DNA of 6,223 nucleotides from Sediminibacterium ginsengisoli (GCA_945860335.1 CAMAQW010000103.1:1-6223); one strand, 5' to 3'. Shown: positions 1 through 6,223, numbered from the stretch's first letter. The notes: generated by a model from the letters alone, not told the origin. Program-made: numbers and translations.

Positions 1-1
1 A

Positions 2-1297
2 TATGGCACTAAAAAAATAATCACCGCAGCTGGCCCGGGCCGATACAACAAAACCTGGAACATTGTACCGAGCAAATATTTATCAACTACACAAAACAAT
101 CAAAATGTTGAAGGCCTTACTGCCGAATACTTTAATGGTATTGAGTTTAGTGGTAACCCCACCGTAAAAAGAGTGGACAAAACCATCAATTTTCATTGGA
201 CTATTTCTACACCAGATCCATTAATAACGCCAGAATTTTTTTGTGCAAGATGGACAGGCAATATCAAAGCGCCTCAATCGGGTACTTATAAAATTGGAAT
301 TGAAGGAAACGATGGCTATAAATTATACATCAACAATCAACTCATCATTAACAATTGGGACAAGCAAAGCTTTCATACCAACCTAGTTGATTTTAATTTC
401 ACAGCAGGAACCAATTATCCCATCCGAATTGAGTTTAAAGAACCAAACGGAAATGCAACCATCAAATTAATTTGGAATATTGGTATTACAAATACAATAG
501 AAGAAAAAATTAATGAAGCCGTTACTACTGCAAAAAAATCAAAAGTAGCGGTTGTCGTTGTAGGACTAGAAGAAGGCGAATTTAGAGATAGGGCTTCTTT
601 ACAATTACCAGGCGAACAAGAACAACTGATACAAAAAGTAGCTGCTACTGGAACGCCAACAGTTGTTGTTATTGTAGGTGGAAGCGCCGTAACAATGGGT
701 AATTGGATAGACAAAGTAAGCAGTATTGTAGATGTTTGGTACCCAGGTGAAGAAGGCGGACATGCAGTGGCAGCAGTACTTTCAGGTGAATATAACCCGG
801 GTGCAAAACTCCCTATCACATTTCCTGTAAGCGAGGCACAACTTCCACTTGTGTACAACCATAAACCCACAGGACGTGGTGATGATTATGAAAATCTTAC
901 TGGTCTACCCCTATTTCCTTTTGGATTTGGGCTCAGCTATACCACATTTGAATACAGCAATTTGACCATTGAAAAACCAATTGCAAAAAAGGGAGATAAA
1001 ATCAATCTTTCCTTTGTTGTAACAAATACGGGTAAACGTGCTGGTGATGAAGTGGCACAACTTTATGTAAGAGATCAAATAGCTTCGGTGGCAAGACCTG
1101 TTCAAGCATTAAAAGGATTTGAAAGAATTCATTTACAACCAGGCGCTTCAAAAACAATTACGCTTACACTTAACCCAGAAGATTTTGAAATGCTCAATGA
1201 AAAAATGGAAACCGTTATTGAACCAGGCGATTTCACCATTATGATTGGTAGTTCTTCTAGAGATATTAGACTTAAAAAAACAGTGACGCTGCAATAA
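2..1297 (+). CDS. Family 3 glycoside hydrolase (beta-glucosidase type) with PA14 insert, 3' part only
   Basis: The reading frame is open from the window edge, so this is the last 431 residues of a larger protein. A GTG at 173 is not a real start, because the PA14 domain already begins upstream of it. GH3 enzymes remove beta-linked glucose or xylose from the non-reducing end of glycans, and Bacteroidota members are usually exported; the signal peptide would lie outside the window. Visible parts in order: the start of the alpha/beta sandwich domain (residues 1-30); a PA14 carbohydrate-binding insert (about 37-160, beginning GLTAEYFNG and containing EGNDGYKLYI); the rest of the sandwich (about 175-310) with GLEEGEFRDR at 188-197, the region that supplies the acid/base glutamate in PA14-type GH3s, followed by LPGEQ, WYPGEEGG and LPITFP; and a C-terminal Fn3-like domain (about 320-430). 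The nucleophile aspartate lies on the missing barrel. The frame is intact. Substrate cannot be fixed from this part. Confidence 0.93.
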   Translation, partial: YGTKKIITAAGPGRYNKTWNIVPSKYLSTTQNNQNVEGLTAEYFNGIEFSGNPTVKRVDKTINFHWTISTPDPLITPEFFCARWTGNIKAPQSGTYKIGIEGNDGYKLYINNQLIINNWDKQSFHTNLVDFNFTAGTNYPIRIEFKEPNGNATIKLIWNIGITNTIEEKINEAVTTAKKSKVAVVVVGLEEGEFRDRASLQLPGEQEQLIQKVAATGTPTVVVIVGGSAVTMGNWIDKVSSIVDVWYPGEEGGHAVAAVLSGEYNPGAKLPITFPVSEAQLPLVYNHKPTGRGDDYENLTGLPLFPFGFGLSYTTFEYSNLTIEKPIAKKGDKINLSFVVTNTGKRAGDEVAQLYVRDQIASVARPVQALKGFERIHLQPGASKTITLTLNPEDFEMLNEKMETVIEPGDFTIMIGSSSRDIRLKKTVTLQ

Positions 1298-1299
1298 TA

Positions 1300-2031
1300 T
1301 CAACTGTTCCAAATACGCCAAGACTGTTCGGCCTGTTCAACAAACATTTGTTGGCCATTTTGAATGGTGGCTCCCATTTGCATGCCCTTTGTTAAAAAGG
1401 TTGACAGGGCTGGATTATAGGTCAAATCAAACAAGTGATGTTCGGGCGTTAGTAAGTCATAAGGTATTGCCGGACAAGCTTCAATATTTGGAAACATCCC
1501 CAGTGGTGTGGTATTAATGATAAGCGTGTGCGTTGCCAAAACAGACGCATCTAAATCATTGTAAGCAAATTGCCCGCTCGTTGCAGTGCGCGACACATAA
1601 TTAAAGTCAATTCCAAGTTTTTGCAATACATAAACTATGGCTAAGGCTGCACCACCTGTTCCTAACACCAATGCTTTATTGTGTGTTGGTTTTAAAAAAG
1701 GAATTAAAGAGTTTTCAAAACCAATAACATCGGTATTGTACCCTATTAATTGACCATCAATTATTTTGACACAATTACAGGCCCCTACTTCTTCGACAGC
1801 TTTAGAACGCTCTGTCAAAAAAGCAAGCACTTCTTTCTTGTAAGGGATGGTAATATTAAACCCACACAAATCTGGGTATGTTTTTAGAATATCATGCAAA
1901 TCAGTTATAGAAGGAATTGAAAATCTTTCATACACACAATCTTCAATTCCTTGATCAATAAACTTTTGCGTAAAATATTGCTGGGACAATGAATGCGTTA
2001 ACGGAAAACCAATGAGTCCATAACGTTTCAT
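1300..2031 (-). CDS. aroE: Shikimate dehydrogenase (NADP+)
   Basis: AroE reduces 3-dehydroshikimate to shikimate with NADPH, the fourth step of the shikimate pathway to aromatic amino acids, in the cytoplasm. The 243-residue protein is complete, somewhat shorter than the E. coli enzyme. Substrate-site residues align almost number for number with E. coli: S14 and S16 in HSLS, catalytic K65 in TIPYKK, N86 in GACNC, D101 in YNTD (E. coli D102), and Q233 in the C-terminal NGQQMFVEQA segment. The nucleotide-binding part has the GTGGAA loop at 124-129, SRT at 147-149, NTTPLGM at 173-179 and DLTYNP at 202-207. After SRT the usual second basic residue for the NADP 2'-phosphate is not obvious; only R148 is clear. 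The ATG follows the comA-family stop by 7 nt with no obvious Shine-Dalgarno sequence, which points to co-transcription. It ends in TGA, 2 nt from the convergent GH3 stop. Confidence 0.96.
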   Translation of the reverse strand: MKRYGLIGFPLTHSLSQQYFTQKFIDQGIEDCVYERFSIPSITDLHDILKTYPDLCGFNITIPYKKEVLAFLTERSKAVEEVGACNCVKIIDGQLIGYNTDVIGFENSLIPFLKPTHNKALVLGTGGAALAIVYVLQKLGIDFNYVSRTATSGQFAYNDLDASVLATHTLIINTTPLGMFPNIEACPAIPYDLLTPEHHLFDLTYNPALSTFLTKGMQMGATIQNGQQMFVEQAEQSWRIWNS

Positions 2032-2038
2032 AAACCAA

Positions 2039-2800
2039 TTACTTATTTAAGAATAATTCAAAGGTATCGCCTCTTAATCCTATACGCATGGCTTCAAGTG
2101 CAATAATCTCATGAGGCGGAATGTTACCAAGGTTTACATTACAACCAATGAGCTCTAAGAAATAAAGCTGCTGCGCTTTTTGCGGCGCTTCCCAAATTAT
2201 TTTTTCGGCAGGAATTTGTGTTAAAATTTCTTGAACAAGACCTTCACGTACTTCGCCACTGCCTCTGTAAATACCCACATTGCCTGCTTCACGCGCTTCG
2301 GCAATCACATAGGTCGCTCCAGCTTCAAGCTCAGCACGCATAAGTTCGATCCATTTATAGGGAGGGATAATATGCGCAGCATCTTTACTTCCCACTTCAC
2401 TTAAAATGGTGAAGTGCTTTGCTAATTTTTCTATGTAACCACATTTTTCGGTGTGCGGAATACTAATAGAGCCATCACTCACTTCCATATATGTAATGCC
2501 ATAATCTTTACAGATACTCACATAGTCATCAAATTGACCACGCACTAAAAAGGCTTCAAATAAAGTACCTCCAAAATAAAGTGGAATATTATAAGACTGA
2601 TAGGCTTCTAATTTTTGCTTGAGATTTGGGGTAACAAAAGAAGTTCCAAATCCCAACTTAATCACATCAGAATGTGGACCACCAACGCTCATGAAATTAT
2701 GTACTTCATTTATGCTTAACCCCTTATCCATAATCATGGTTAACCCTGATGTTCTTGGCTGGGTGGTGCGTTCTGGAATTTGTGATAAATTAAAATTCAT
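2039..2800 (-). CDS. comA: Phosphosulfolactate synthase (ComA) family protein
   Basis: This 253-residue protein belongs to the ComA family, a TIM-barrel family named for (2R)-phospho-3-sulfolactate synthase. The archaeal enzyme adds sulfite to phosphoenolpyruvate as the first step of coenzyme M synthesis. Family-like blocks run along the whole length: KLGFGTS (48-54), FGGTLFE (76-82), MEVSDGS (105-111), SEVGSKD (134-140), AEAREAGNVGIY (167-178), WEAPQKAQQ (203-211), VNLGNI (222-227) and GLRGDT (241-246), so the barrel appears intact. Bacteroidota do not make coenzyme M, so the product may instead feed sulfolactate or another sulfonate; plant HSA32 shows that the fold can also serve a heat-stress role. 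It leads directly into aroE with a 7-nt gap. A GGAA about 3 nt before the ATG is at best a weak ribosome site. Family assignment is firm; the reaction in this organism is inferred. Confidence 0.9.
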   Translation of the reverse strand: MNFNLSQIPERTTQPRTSGLTMIMDKGLSINEVHNFMSVGGPHSDVIKLGFGTSFVTPNLKQKLEAYQSYNIPLYFGGTLFEAFLVRGQFDDYVSICKDYGITYMEVSDGSISIPHTEKCGYIEKLAKHFTILSEVGSKDAAHIIPPYKWIELMRAELEAGATYVIAEAREAGNVGIYRGSGEVREGLVQEILTQIPAEKIIWEAPQKAQQLYFLELIGCNVNLGNIPPHEIIALEAMRIGLRGDTFELFLNK

Positions 2801-2822
2801 AGTTCCGATATTTACTGAAATG

Positions 2823-2830
2823 CAAAAATA
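2823..2830 (-). promoter_or_regulatory. Possible -7 promoter element upstream of the comA-family gene
   Basis: Read on the minus strand this is TATTTTTG, an exact match to the Bacteroidota -7 consensus TAnnTTTG. It lies 22 nt before the ATG, which would give a leader of roughly 15 nt. No TTG or TTTG sits at the expected 19-21 nt upstream, so the -33 half is missing. Expression could also come by read-through from the TPR gene 78 nt upstream, since no convincing terminator separates them. Confidence 0.4.
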
Positions 2831-2878
2831 AGTTAAACAAATGACTTTTTTAGGCCGATTCTAGGGGCCACATGCATA

Positions 2879-4300
2879 CTATATCTTTCTTCGACGCTTA
2901 AACCTAGCAATAACGTCAACCACCTGTGCATTTTGAAGAATAGAAGGTTTAATATCAATGAATTTCTTTAAGAGCTTAGGGCTAGCTACCATTGCCTGCT
3001 CAAGTAAAATCAAGCCCTCCTTTGATTTACCGATGATAAATAAAATAGCACTATGGTAAAATAAAAATATAGGCTTATGATCTGTGGCAACAAGTGCGTT
3101 ATTACTTTGGAGTAAGGCTTCATCATAATATTCTGCAGCAAGTAAACAGTTGATGAGCGCCTCCCAACCCGAAACATTTTTTGGTTTGTGCTTAACAACT
3201 ACACCAAAATAATGTACCGCTTCTTTAAATTGACCAAGATTCAATTTGCATTCTCCCATCGCCAAATTGTATTCTGTAATGGCGCGGTGCATGCGCATGG
3301 CATTTTCAAGTTGTTTAATGGCAGGCTGCCACTGCTTTTCCAACATGTATGTGGTGGCAATTTTATAATACAACTTACTGTCATCCGGATTTAAATGGAC
3401 CGCTTTTTTATAATAAAACCTTGCTTGCGCAATCTTTCCCATTTTATGATAACAATGACCAATCGCTTCGTAAATAACATCTTCAGGCCTCGTGAGTGAT
3501 ACTACTTTTTCAAGCACTTCAACCGCTTCTTTATATTTACGAAGGCGCAAATAGGCATCTCCCATATTACGGTATGCATAGTCAAATTTATCATCAATAG
3601 CTACTGCGTATTGATAAGCATCAATTGATTTTTCGTAGAGTTTTAAACCTTGATACGCAGCTGCCAAATTAAACCAAGCAAGCTCGCTGTATGGCAATTG
3701 GTCAATAATTTTTTGATGTAATTTTATACTCTCCTCATTACGTCCAGTGTAATCGGTCCAAAAACAAATTTTATATAAGGCTTCTTCATTAGCTGGCTCT
3801 TGTTCCAAAATCAACACCAAGCAATCAAAAACTTTTTCAAAAGATTCATAATCGTCATAGACATCTGCTAATTCAAAAAGTAAATCTACTTTTTCATCAC
3901 CTTCAAATTTGTGCATTGCAGCTTCCAACAATTCAGCTGCTTTTTCTGGTTGATCGAGGGCTAAATAAGCATCCGTTTTTAGGATGTATAAATCAATATC
4001 TGAATTGTCGTAGAGTTCGGATGTTTCTAAAATGTCAAGCGCATCTAAATAACGCTTATCAACAATGAGTAAATCTGCCTTTTTTATCATAAGCGCGGAG
4101 GCATAAGGAAATTGCTCTAGGCCAATTTCTACAGCTTCTAAGGCCTCTTTTACATTGTCTTTTTCGTCGAAATAATCAATAATTCGCAAAAATGATTCCT
4201 CTTCTAAAAATCGGTGCTGGCGGCCAAGCTTGAGATTCCGGTACTGCTGTAGCAGCTCTTTGAGTGATTCCCGGTCTTCTTGGTATCTATTTTGGCTCAT
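2879..4300 (-). CDS. Tetratricopeptide-repeat protein, cytoplasmic
   Basis: A 473-residue protein made almost wholly of TPR helices. I count about twelve 34-residue-type units between residues 35 and 441; the clearest are near 207-237 (AWFNLAAAYQGLKLYEKSIDAY), 241-270 and 275-305. TPR superhelices bind peptides and scaffold complexes; no catalytic domain is present and the partner is unknown. There is no signal peptide or membrane segment. The N-terminus (1-30) is a charged helix, and the C-terminus ends in a basic tail (KRRRKI) that could contact nucleic acid or membrane, which is speculation. I chose the ATG at 4300. The frame extends to a TTG at 4330, but that TTG lies inside the putative -7 element, and the ten added residues (MLYFRLIPFK) look unlike a coding start. 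It is transcribed towards the comA-family gene and aroE and may be the first gene of that unit. It ends in TAG. Confidence 0.9.
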   Translation of the reverse strand: MSQNRYQEDRESLKELLQQYRNLKLGRQHRFLEEESFLRIIDYFDEKDNVKEALEAVEIGLEQFPYASALMIKKADLLIVDKRYLDALDILETSELYDNSDIDLYILKTDAYLALDQPEKAAELLEAAMHKFEGDEKVDLLFELADVYDDYESFEKVFDCLVLILEQEPANEEALYKICFWTDYTGRNEESIKLHQKIIDQLPYSELAWFNLAAAYQGLKLYEKSIDAYQYAVAIDDKFDYAYRNMGDAYLRLRKYKEAVEVLEKVVSLTRPEDVIYEAIGHCYHKMGKIAQARFYYKKAVHLNPDDSKLYYKIATTYMLEKQWQPAIKQLENAMRMHRAITEYNLAMGECKLNLGQFKEAVHYFGVVVKHKPKNVSGWEALINCLLAAEYYDEALLQSNNALVATDHKPIFLFYHSAILFIIGKSKEGLILLEQAMVASPKLLKKFIDIKPSILQNAQVVDVIARFKRRRKI

Positions 4301-4327
4301 TTTGAAAGGAATTAACCTAAAATAGAG

Positions 4328-4359
4328 CAAAAATCAAGGTTTTCCAACAATCTAGACAA
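4328..4359 (-). promoter_or_regulatory. Candidate promoter for the TPR gene
   Basis: On the minus strand GATTTTTG (4335-4328) differs from the Bacteroidota -7 consensus TAnnTTTG at one fixed position. A TTG (4359-4357) lies 21 nt upstream of it, where the -33 element is expected. Transcription would begin around 4320, leaving about 20 nt before the ATG at 4300. This also argues against the TTG at 4330 being the start codon. Confidence 0.45.
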
Positions 4360-4382
4360 CAATTTATGAACATCTCTGTTGT
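4345..4382 (+). repeat. CAACAAT direct pair plus inverted half-site between divergent genes
   Basis: CAACAAT occurs at 4345-4351 and again at 4357-4363, a 12-nt period. TGTTGT at 4377-4382 is the inverted complement of ACAACA at 4356-4361, with 15 nt between. The cluster overlaps the -33 position of the left-facing promoter and lies upstream of the right-facing one, so it could be an operator. The motif is short and the DNA is AT-rich, so chance is a real alternative. Confidence 0.25.
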
Positions 4383-4398
4383 ATTAACGATTTGATAA

Positions 4399-4428
4399 TT
4401 GTGAAATAATTAAGAATCCATACCTTTG
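4399..4428 (+). promoter_or_regulatory. Bacteroidota sigma-type promoter for the small secreted protein gene
   Basis: TTG (4399-4401), a 19-nt spacer and TACCTTTG (4421-4428) match the Bacteroidota consensus TTG...TAnnTTTG at every fixed base with the right spacing. The -7 element ends only 5 nt before the ATG at 4434. A normal start site would therefore fall at or next to the start codon, giving a leaderless or nearly leaderless mRNA. Confidence 0.75.
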
Positions 4429-4433
4429 CAATA

Positions 4434-4790
4434 ATGAAACGCAGTAAAATTGTACTTACATTAACCCTAGCTGTTACCCTATTAGTAGGCGTACAAACAG
4501 CTTATGCTGCGTTTACTTTAAGCGGGATCACCACAGAAAAAAGAGGTAAGCAATCTAAGTTTACGCTTAAAAATCTAAACCTGCTTAATTCCAAAAGCTT
4601 ATCATACAGCTCTCTTAAGTCAACAATGCAATACAAAAGCATTCAAACTATCGGCCTACAATTAAAGGGTAATAATAATGAAATGAATTCTATGCTACGT
4701 TTTGATAACGGCAATAGTTCATTTGTTGTCCCTTATAAGTTTAAAGTAAAAGTGCCTAAGTTTAAGACGCCTACTCCGTCATCAAACTAG
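4434..4790 (+). CDS. Small exported, strongly basic protein of unknown function
   Basis: The 118-residue product begins with a textbook signal peptide: basic MKRSK, a hydrophobic run at about 6-20, and an AYA site at 23-25, with cleavage probably after A25 or A26. There is no lipobox cysteine, so it should be soluble in the periplasm or released. The mature part of about 92 residues has roughly 13 Lys and 2 Arg against 3 acidic residues and no cysteine, a net charge near +12. It contains a TLKNLNLLNSKSLSYSSLKS segment (44-63) and ends in an alternating lysine/hydrophobic stretch, YKFKVKVPKFK (101-111), suggesting an amphipathic beta-strand, then a Thr/Pro/Ser tail. I do not recognise a named family; it may be a lineage-restricted Bacteroidota protein. 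The signal peptide fixes the ATG. It has its own strong promoter and ends 21 nt before a convergent gene. Confidence 0.82.
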   Translation: MKRSKIVLTLTLAVTLLVGVQTAYAAFTLSGITTEKRGKQSKFTLKNLNLLNSKSLSYSSLKSTMQYKSIQTIGLQLKGNNNEMNSMLRFDNGNSSFVVPYKFKVKVPKFKTPTPSSN

Positions 4791-4811
4791 TATTCGTTCC
4801 CTTTTATAATT

Positions 4812-5441
4812 TTATTCTACTGATAATATCCGGTATCCTTTTGTGGGGATATCAAATTTAGATGCTGCAACAGGATTGTATAAATTAATTTGCGTTGCCC
4901 TAAAAATTGTTTTCACACCTAGGTCATCAACCATTTCATATCCGAGTACAAATCCAGGAATATCTTTAAACATGTATTCATAATCTCTAACAGAAGGGAT
5001 AATGGCTGTTGTATAATAAACTGTTACAGTGGTTCCATTTTTAAGTTGGAGTAACGCCTTTTTGCAAGAATAATCTAAAACAGAAATCGAGTCAGTTGTC
5101 AATTGTATTTGCATACTATCAAGCGGCATATTTAACTTTCTCCACTGCTTGGCGTTTAAAGAGGTCATGTATTTGTCTTCTCCAAATGAACGCAAAACAG
5201 TAGCCATCCCTGTTGATTTATTATAAATAGTAGATTGAGCATAAGCAGGTGCTACAAGATCTATGCGGGCATTATTGCTTTTTATATATACCGTTTTAGT
5301 TGCTTTTTGACGCATACTTCCATCAGACGCGTCATGTGATTCTACTTTATAAACAGCCGTACACTCCGCCACAATACGCTGCTGCGCACTAGCCATATGA
5401 AAAGCCAAGAAACAAAATAATATGGAAGCGACTACTTTCAA
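4812..5441 (-). CDS. Exported GLPGLI/DUF4412-like protein (TTG start)
   Basis: A 209-residue protein with a signal peptide: K2, a hydrophobic stretch at about 3-15, and ASA followed by QQR, with cleavage probably after A19. The mature protein is predicted beta-rich with a single cysteine pair (C27 and C126). It carries the pattern of secreted Bacteroidota GLPGLI/DUF4412-type proteins: a VYYTT strand (141-145), then FKDIPGFVLGYEM (158-170) in place of the GLPG motif, and a closing FDIPTKGYRIL (196-206). These families have no established function and are thought to resemble LolA-type envelope folds; the assignment here is by pattern only. The start is TTG: upstream in frame there is no ATG before a stop at 5471, and the next ATG (residue 16) would destroy the signal peptide. 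It lies in the same direction as yidC but beyond the yidC terminator, and I found no good promoter of its own. Confidence 0.85.
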   Translation of the reverse strand: MKVVASILFCFLAFHMASAQQRIVAECTAVYKVESHDASDGSMRQKATKTVYIKSNNARIDLVAPAYAQSTIYNKSTGMATVLRSFGEDKYMTSLNAKQWRKLNMPLDSMQIQLTTDSISVLDYSCKKALLQLKNGTTVTVYYTTAIIPSVRDYEYMFKDIPGFVLGYEMVDDLGVKTIFRATQINLYNPVAASKFDIPTKGYRILSVE

Positions 5442-5454
5442 ATAATGGAGGTTT

Positions 5455-5488
5455 AAAAAAAGCCCTACTTATAAGAGCAGGGCTTTTT
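5455..5488 (-). terminator. Intrinsic terminator of yidC, bidirectional in form
   Basis: AAAAAGCCCT (5457-5466) and AGGGCTTTTT (5479-5488) form a perfect 10-bp inverted repeat around a 12-nt loop. Read on the minus strand it starts 2 nt after the yidC stop and ends in a run of seven Ts (5461-5455), the classic rho-independent form. The plus-strand reading also ends in Ts, so it could stop transcripts from either side. The loop contains the self-complementary CTTATAAG. Confidence 0.9.
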
Positions 5489-5490
5489 AT

Positions 5491-6222
5491 TTATTTTTTC
5501 TTAGACGTTTTATCTTTTAAGTCCTGTAACTTTTTTTGACTCTGTTGCATTTGCTCAAAACGCGTTTGCCATTTACTTTTTGCTTTGGGCGTTTTACGCT
5601 TCTCGTCCATCTGCGCTAAAATTTTATCATGGTTAATGATATAATTTTGAATCACAAACTGCAATCCTAATGTTACAAGGTTTGATACCGTATAATACCA
5701 GGTTAATGCCGACGGTAATCTATTAAAGATAAACAAAAGCATGAACGGGAAAATATAAGGCATGTACTTGAGCGCTGGATTATCCTGCGTTGGTGTCATG
5801 CTCATGTTGTAAATAGAAATTAGAAAGCTCGTTAATACTGCTGTAATGGTAAACAAACTAATATGATCTCCAAAACCAAGCGGAATGCTAAACGGAAGCG
5901 TTGCAATAACATCATAACTTGATAAATCTTTACTCCATAAAAAGGCCTGTCCTCGAAGCGCAATGTGGGAATTAAAGAAACTATACAATGCAAAGAAAAT
6001 TGGGATTTGCAAAAGCGCTGGAATACAACCTCCCAGTGGGTTCACGCCCGCTTCTCTAAACAATTTCATTTGCTCCATAGCAAAGCCTTGCTGATCGTCA
6101 CCAAACTTTTTCTTGATGGTGTCAAGCTCTGGCTTTAACACTTTCATTTTAGCGCCACTTAAATAGCTACTATAGGTTAAAGGAGATGTAACAAGTCTAA
6201 TAAATAAAGTAAGTAGCAATAC
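5491..6222 (-). CDS. yidC: Membrane protein insertase YidC, C-terminal part
   Basis: YidC inserts and folds inner-membrane proteins, alone or with SecYEG. The visible 243 residues are the C-terminal Oxa1-like domain; the frame is open to the window edge, so the first membrane segment and the large periplasmic domain are outside. Present are the end of the second helix with R9, matching the essential groove arginine (E. coli R366), in FIRLVTSPLT; the cytoplasmic hairpin (about 22-62, including AKMKVLKPE); GVNPLGGCIPALLQIPIF leading the next helix (59-82); LRGQAFLWSKDLSSYD (90-104); GDHISLFTI and its helix (118-138); and the last two helices (152-190). The tail (about 205-243) is strongly basic and hydrophilic with a Gln/Lys-rich coiled-coil look, as in ribosome-contacting tails of this family. 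Translation stops 2 nt before the terminator hairpin. A TTG near the edge (6219) is internal, not the start. Confidence 0.97.
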   Translation of the reverse strand, partial: VLLLTLFIRLVTSPLTYSSYLSGAKMKVLKPELDTIKKKFGDDQQGFAMEQMKLFREAGVNPLGGCIPALLQIPIFFALYSFFNSHIALRGQAFLWSKDLSSYDVIATLPFSIPLGFGDHISLFTITAVLTSFLISIYNMSMTPTQDNPALKYMPYIFPFMLLFIFNRLPSALTWYYTVSNLVTLGLQFVIQNYIINHDKILAQMDEKRKTPKAKSKWQTRFEQMQQSQKKLQDLKDKTSKKK

Positions 6223-6223
6223 C

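Noticed and set aside
173..175. GTG as the start of the GH3 gene
   Set aside because: The frame is open upstream to the window edge and includes the start of the PA14 domain, so the gene is cut by the window rather than starting here.
415..1105. Minus-strand open frames opposite the GH3 gene (415-870 and 911-1105)
   Set aside because: Low-complexity Ser/Thr/Cys-rich translations lying wholly within a well-supported GH3 domain; antisense shadows.
2619..2831. Plus-strand frame opposite the start of the comA-family gene
   Set aside because: Opposite conserved ComA blocks, no recognisable protein features and no promoter; a shadow.
2853..2868. GGCC...GGCC hairpin between the TPR gene and the comA-family gene as a terminator
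   Set aside because: The stem is only 4 bp with a long loop, and the A/T run after it is interrupted; too weak to call.
3010..3394. Small frames inside the TPR gene (minus 3010-3198, plus 3188-3394)
   Set aside because: Fully inside an intact TPR reading frame; translations show no domain or signal sequence.
4301..4330. N-terminal extension of the TPR protein from the TTG at 4330
   Set aside because: It would overlap the putative -7 element and add ten atypical residues; the ATG at 4300 is the better start.
1..6223. Possible novel defence, mobile or CRISPR-like system
   Set aside because: No transposase, integrase, nuclease, toxin, helicase, spaced repeats or tRNA-like sequences were seen; all genes fit ordinary chromosomal content.

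Overview
The window looks like chromosomal DNA from an AT-rich member of the Bacteroidota, probably near Chitinophagaceae/Sphingobacteriia. This rests on protein style (a GH3 enzyme with a PA14 insert, a ComA-family protein in a bacterium, Bacteroidota-type YidC, a GLPGLI/DUF4412-like secreted protein), on weak or absent Shine-Dalgarno sequences, and on promoter matches to the Bacteroidota -33/-7 pattern (TTG, then about 19-21 nt, then TAnnTTTG). The lineage is inferred from sequence character; no search was run.

Layout. Positions 2-1297 (+) hold the C-terminal part of a secreted-type family 3 glycoside hydrolase whose catalytic barrel lies upstream of the window. It ends tail-to-tail, 2 nt from aroE. 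On the minus strand, a TPR-repeat protein (4300-2879), a phosphosulfolactate synthase family protein (2800-2039) and shikimate dehydrogenase aroE (2031-1300) follow one another. The last two are 7 nt apart and almost certainly co-transcribed. The 133-nt divergent region 4301-4433 carries a strong Bacteroidota promoter facing right, a weaker one facing left, and a small cluster of CAACAAT repeats. The right-facing promoter drives a small, very basic exported protein of unknown function (4434-4790). It converges on a second exported protein of the GLPGLI/DUF4412 type (5441-4812, TTG start). That gene sits just downstream of a clear intrinsic terminator (5455-5488), which ends the membrane insertase gene yidC. 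The 5' part of yidC runs off the right edge.

Functionally this is mostly housekeeping (AroE, YidC) with Bacteroidota accessory genes (polysaccharide degradation, possible sulfonate metabolism, envelope proteins). I see no mobile element, CRISPR array, tRNA/rRNA, phage gene or defence cassette. The points most worth a second look are the apparently leaderless transcript of the small basic secreted protein, the comA-family/aroE pair, and the promoterless TTG-start gene placed behind the yidC terminator. No intergenic stretch exceeds about 135 bases.
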